Part shown: piece after piece, positions 62,055-64,000 of the stretch | Numbering within the stretch: the first letter of the stretch is position 1 | Layout: each line of letters starts with the position of its first letter | Source: Acidisarcina polymorpha | Lineage (GTDB): Bacteria; Acidobacteriota; Terriglobia; Terriglobales; Acidobacteriaceae | NCBI RefSeq assembly: GCF_003330725.1 | Contig: NZ_CP030840.1 | Location: 7,000,116 to 7,064,115, forward strand | Length of the DNA: 64,000 nucleotides | Direction of reading: 5' to 3' | Notes under the pieces: generated by a model | Databases searched by the model: none | What the model saw: the letters and a program-made list of their open reading frames with translations, nothing else | What the model was told of the DNA's origin: nothing | Translations under genes and position numbers: made by a program

Positions 62055-63416
62055 TTAATGATCCCTATGCGCGAGCGGCCGCAGGCGCAGGAAAACTGCA
62101 ACTCCTACCGGATCGGAACCGTAGGCAGAACGTAGCGTTCCCGGCACTCCATAGGTCGTCACCTGCGCCCCGAGCGCGGTAGAGACATGAGGAAGCCAGC
62201 CAACTTCGCGATCGTAGCCGAAGGTATAGGCCTGAACTCGACCGACCGGTGTTTCTGTGAAGTTGACAGGCAAAGGATTCTCTCCCAGCAGCAATTCGTT
62301 CGAGCGATCGGTATTTTCGATCCGTGTCCAGATGGAGTTCTGGCGATGGAAGCGATAGGTAGACTCCAGCAAATAGCTGTTGAAGATCGCGTGGTCCTCG
62401 AGCGACCGGGTCCGCCCCCAAAGCACCGTGCTTGCCCAGTTGCCGCCGTGCAGCGCCCGGTTATACATGATCGAGGCCGTCATCCGCTGTTGGTTCTCTC
62501 GCGGATAAAGCGCTTCCAGGCTATGCAGTTGGCCAAACGAATACTGACCGCTCCAGTTTTTTCCGGGCTGCAGGGTCAGCCGGGTCGACCAGGAGTCGAT
62601 AGTTCCCTGCTGAATCTGCCAGCGGTGCTCATTCGGCTCGCGTCCATGAAAGCCGCTCGCCTCCAAACGAGCGATTCCGCTCGCGAGTCCAACCGTAACG
62701 ACATCATCAGAAATATGCGTCGAGTCTTCCTGGTGATGTCCGAGCGCTGCTAAAGGATCTTCACTTGCCGACTCCCGATGTGGATAGGCGGTCGGCCCAA
62801 TCGCAGGATCGCCTACCGGGGCGATATAGAGAGAGAGCAGCGTCTTCTCGGCAAGATGCCAATCGTAGAGCAAGGCCAGCTCCATAAAAAAATCGTGAGG
62901 ATGCTGGCCATCGACAATCGGCTTGCCGTAGGCGGTCTCCCCCTGCTGAAAGAGCAGTGGATATTGCCTACCGGTGATCGTCGCTGGCTCGAGACTCAAC
63001 ATCGCGCGTAGCGTCAGTTGTCCCCGCCCTAGCTGCCTCTGGGCCATCGGCATTATCCAGTTTGTAGACAAAAACTTGTCGCCTCCACGCGCGCTGGTCT
63101 GCTGCTCTTCCAACAGGAACGCATTCCCGTGAAACATGAGCATCCAGCCTCCGGTCATCTTCATGAGCATGGGAGTTGGCGTAGAGCCGGGTTGAGTGCT
63201 GGTGCCCGACGTGTCATGTTGGAGGATCGTGCTCAGGAAACCTTCGCCCGCCATGGGCGAGTCCATCTTCATTCCTGGGTCCATCTTCATCCCACTATCC
63301 ACGGGCATGTTCATCGGCCCGGCCATGGAATGGTCTGGCGCCTGCTGGGCCGGTACATAGGAAGAAAGCCACATGCCTAAAATCGACAGATAGCCGAACT
63401 TGTGTGCAAAACGCAT
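62055..63416 (-). CDS. Outer-membrane beta-barrel protein with Met-rich N-terminus
   Basis: This protein of about 453 residues starts at ATG 63416 with TGGAG upstream. A signal peptide ends near VPAQQ. The mature N-terminus is rich in methionine (MAGPMNMPVDSGMKMDPGMK), a feature of copper- or silver-handling proteins. The rest is a series of alternating amphipathic strands (GWMLMFHGNAFL, QQGTIDSWSTRLTLQPGKNW, VTTYGVPGTL). A histidine-rich patch HPHDFFMELALLYDWH lies near residue 180. A role in metal tolerance is inferred only from composition and the Cys-rich upstream protein. It is cotranscribed with that gene after a gap of about 90 bases. Confidence 0.7.
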   Translation of the reverse strand: MRFAHKFGYLSILGMWLSSYVPAQQAPDHSMAGPMNMPVDSGMKMDPGMKMDSPMAGEGFLSTILQHDTSGTSTQPGSTPTPMLMKMTGGWMLMFHGNAFLLEEQQTSARGGDKFLSTNWIMPMAQRQLGRGQLTLRAMLSLEPATITGRQYPLLFQQGETAYGKPIVDGQHPHDFFMELALLYDWHLAEKTLLSLYIAPVGDPAIGPTAYPHRESASEDPLAALGHHQEDSTHISDDVVTVGLASGIARLEASGFHGREPNEHRWQIQQGTIDSWSTRLTLQPGKNWSGQYSFGQLHSLEALYPRENQQRMTASIMYNRALHGGNWASTVLWGRTRSLEDHAIFNSYLLESTYRFHRQNSIWTRIENTDRSNELLLGENPLPVNFTETPVGRVQAYTFGYDREVGWLPHVSTALGAQVTTYGVPGTLRSAYGSDPVGVAVFLRLRPLAHRDH

Positions 63417-63508
63417 TTCATTCTCCATCCGCAAAAAAACCAGTCGGAAGGCCACCGGAGGCGAAGCGAAGCGCGTGCCAGTGACTCATCGGTGAGCGGA
63501 GAGATAGA

Positions 63509-63973
63509 TCAGATTCGTAATGAAATTGAGAGCGGATCGAACGACACAAGCCTCGGAGGCGTTCGTGGGGCATGGAAGGGCGGCCCGTCGGCGAGAACCA
63601 GGCCATAGGCTCGAGTCACGGCATGATGGGCAGGCAAAAGCACTCGACGATAGGTCTTGTCGCTGCGCTCAATCGCGTCGGGCGCAACTGCAGAGATCGA
63701 AGAGGATCCGCAAGTCGCCACGGCGAAACTGCAATCCTCTATCCCCTTCCGATCGGAAAAAGAACTCATCGCCGTAGGGGAACTGGATGCCATCGCTTGC
63801 ACCGTCCCGGCATTCTCGCAGCATGCGGATGACGCCATCGGAGTCATCTCGCAACAGCGCACGCTGAGCAAGGCTACACCCGGCAGGACCACCGCCAGCA
63901 GCAGGAACCAGGCGGTCCCCTTCAGCAACGAGCGGCCGCCTAATATCACTCGGAATGGATCTCCACCGGACAT
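63509..63973 (-). CDS. Cys-rich membrane-anchored protein, function unknown
   Basis: This 154-residue protein has one N-terminal hydrophobic segment (TAWFLLLAVVLPGVALLSV, about residues 20-38), followed by cysteine pairs (RCCEM and ACCENAG), then Ser/Ala-rich sequence and a C-terminal part with HAVTRAYGLVLADGPPFHAP. The cysteines and the Met-rich barrel gene downstream suggest metal binding or redox sensing in the periplasm, but no family is recognised. The window ends 27 bases upstream of the ATG, so its promoter and any upstream operon partner are not seen. Confidence 0.6.
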   Translation of the reverse strand: MSGGDPFRVILGGRSLLKGTAWFLLLAVVLPGVALLSVRCCEMTPMASSACCENAGTVQAMASSSPTAMSSFSDRKGIEDCSFAVATCGSSSISAVAPDAIERSDKTYRRVLLPAHHAVTRAYGLVLADGPPFHAPRTPPRLVSFDPLSISLRI

Positions 63974-64000
63974 CCCTATTCCATCCTAATCTCGCCCTTT

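Overview
The window looks like a chromosomal segment of an Acidobacteriota bacterium, most likely class Terriglobia (subdivision 1). This is inferred from gene families rather than from a marker gene. It has an Oar-like TonB-dependent receptor with an N-terminal carboxypeptidase-regulatory-like domain and no SusD partner, a VWFA protein of the kind expanded in acidobacteria, secreted TPR proteins, many glycoside hydrolases, and several proteins of types I know mainly from this phylum. I see no rRNA, tRNA or CRISPR array, and no recognisable transcription factor gene.

Positions 1-23.3 kb form a polysaccharide-degradation region. It holds a GH42 beta-galactosidase-like enzyme, two GH29 alpha-L-fucosidases, two GH31 enzymes (one a PA14-containing alpha-xylosidase type), a GH54 alpha-L-arabinofuranosidase with an elaborate modular tail, a GH20 hexosaminidase, the TonB receptor and a secreted TPR protein. 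Together these fit removal of side chains (Xyl, Gal, Fuc, Ara) from xyloglucan-like hemicellulose or pectin, with no backbone-cutting endo-enzyme in view. Two of the enzymes (GH29 at 2.9-5.2 kb and GH20 at 21.6-23.3 kb) carry frameshifts. A decayed plasmid replication initiator (RepA-like) lies between GH genes at 5.4-5.8 kb.

Positions 23.5-29.9 kb are mixed: a 5'-truncated EF-G relic with an internal 15-bp repeat, a packed cluster of candidate small ORFs, nicotinate phosphoribosyltransferase (pncB), a zinc-ribbon mini-protein, two envelope proteins and PhoU. Positions 30-34.7 kb hold phenylalanine hydroxylase, divergent to an HPPD homologue that has lost two of its three iron ligands, then an aldo/keto reductase and an HdeD-like membrane protein whose ribosome binding site sits in a perfect 13-bp hairpin.

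Positions 35-48 kb are mostly housekeeping: a large secreted protein, a 2-oxoacid:ferredoxin oxidoreductase (korA, a small coiled-coil gene, korB), and carA / toxin-antitoxin / carB / TPR / dapA-like in one minus-strand run. The toxin of the RelE-type module between carA and carB is frameshifted. Positions 48-64 kb contain a VWFA protein, signal peptidase I, a serine hydrolase plus MurQ (cell-wall recycling), a carboxylesterase, MurA, a DinB protein, an EamA transporter, pnp and rpsO, and finally a Met-rich outer-membrane barrel preceded by a Cys-rich membrane-anchored protein.

Large housekeeping genes (carA, carB, pnp, murA, korA) are intact, while the frameshifts fall in accessory genes. 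This favours real decay over general sequencing error, but reads would be needed to decide.
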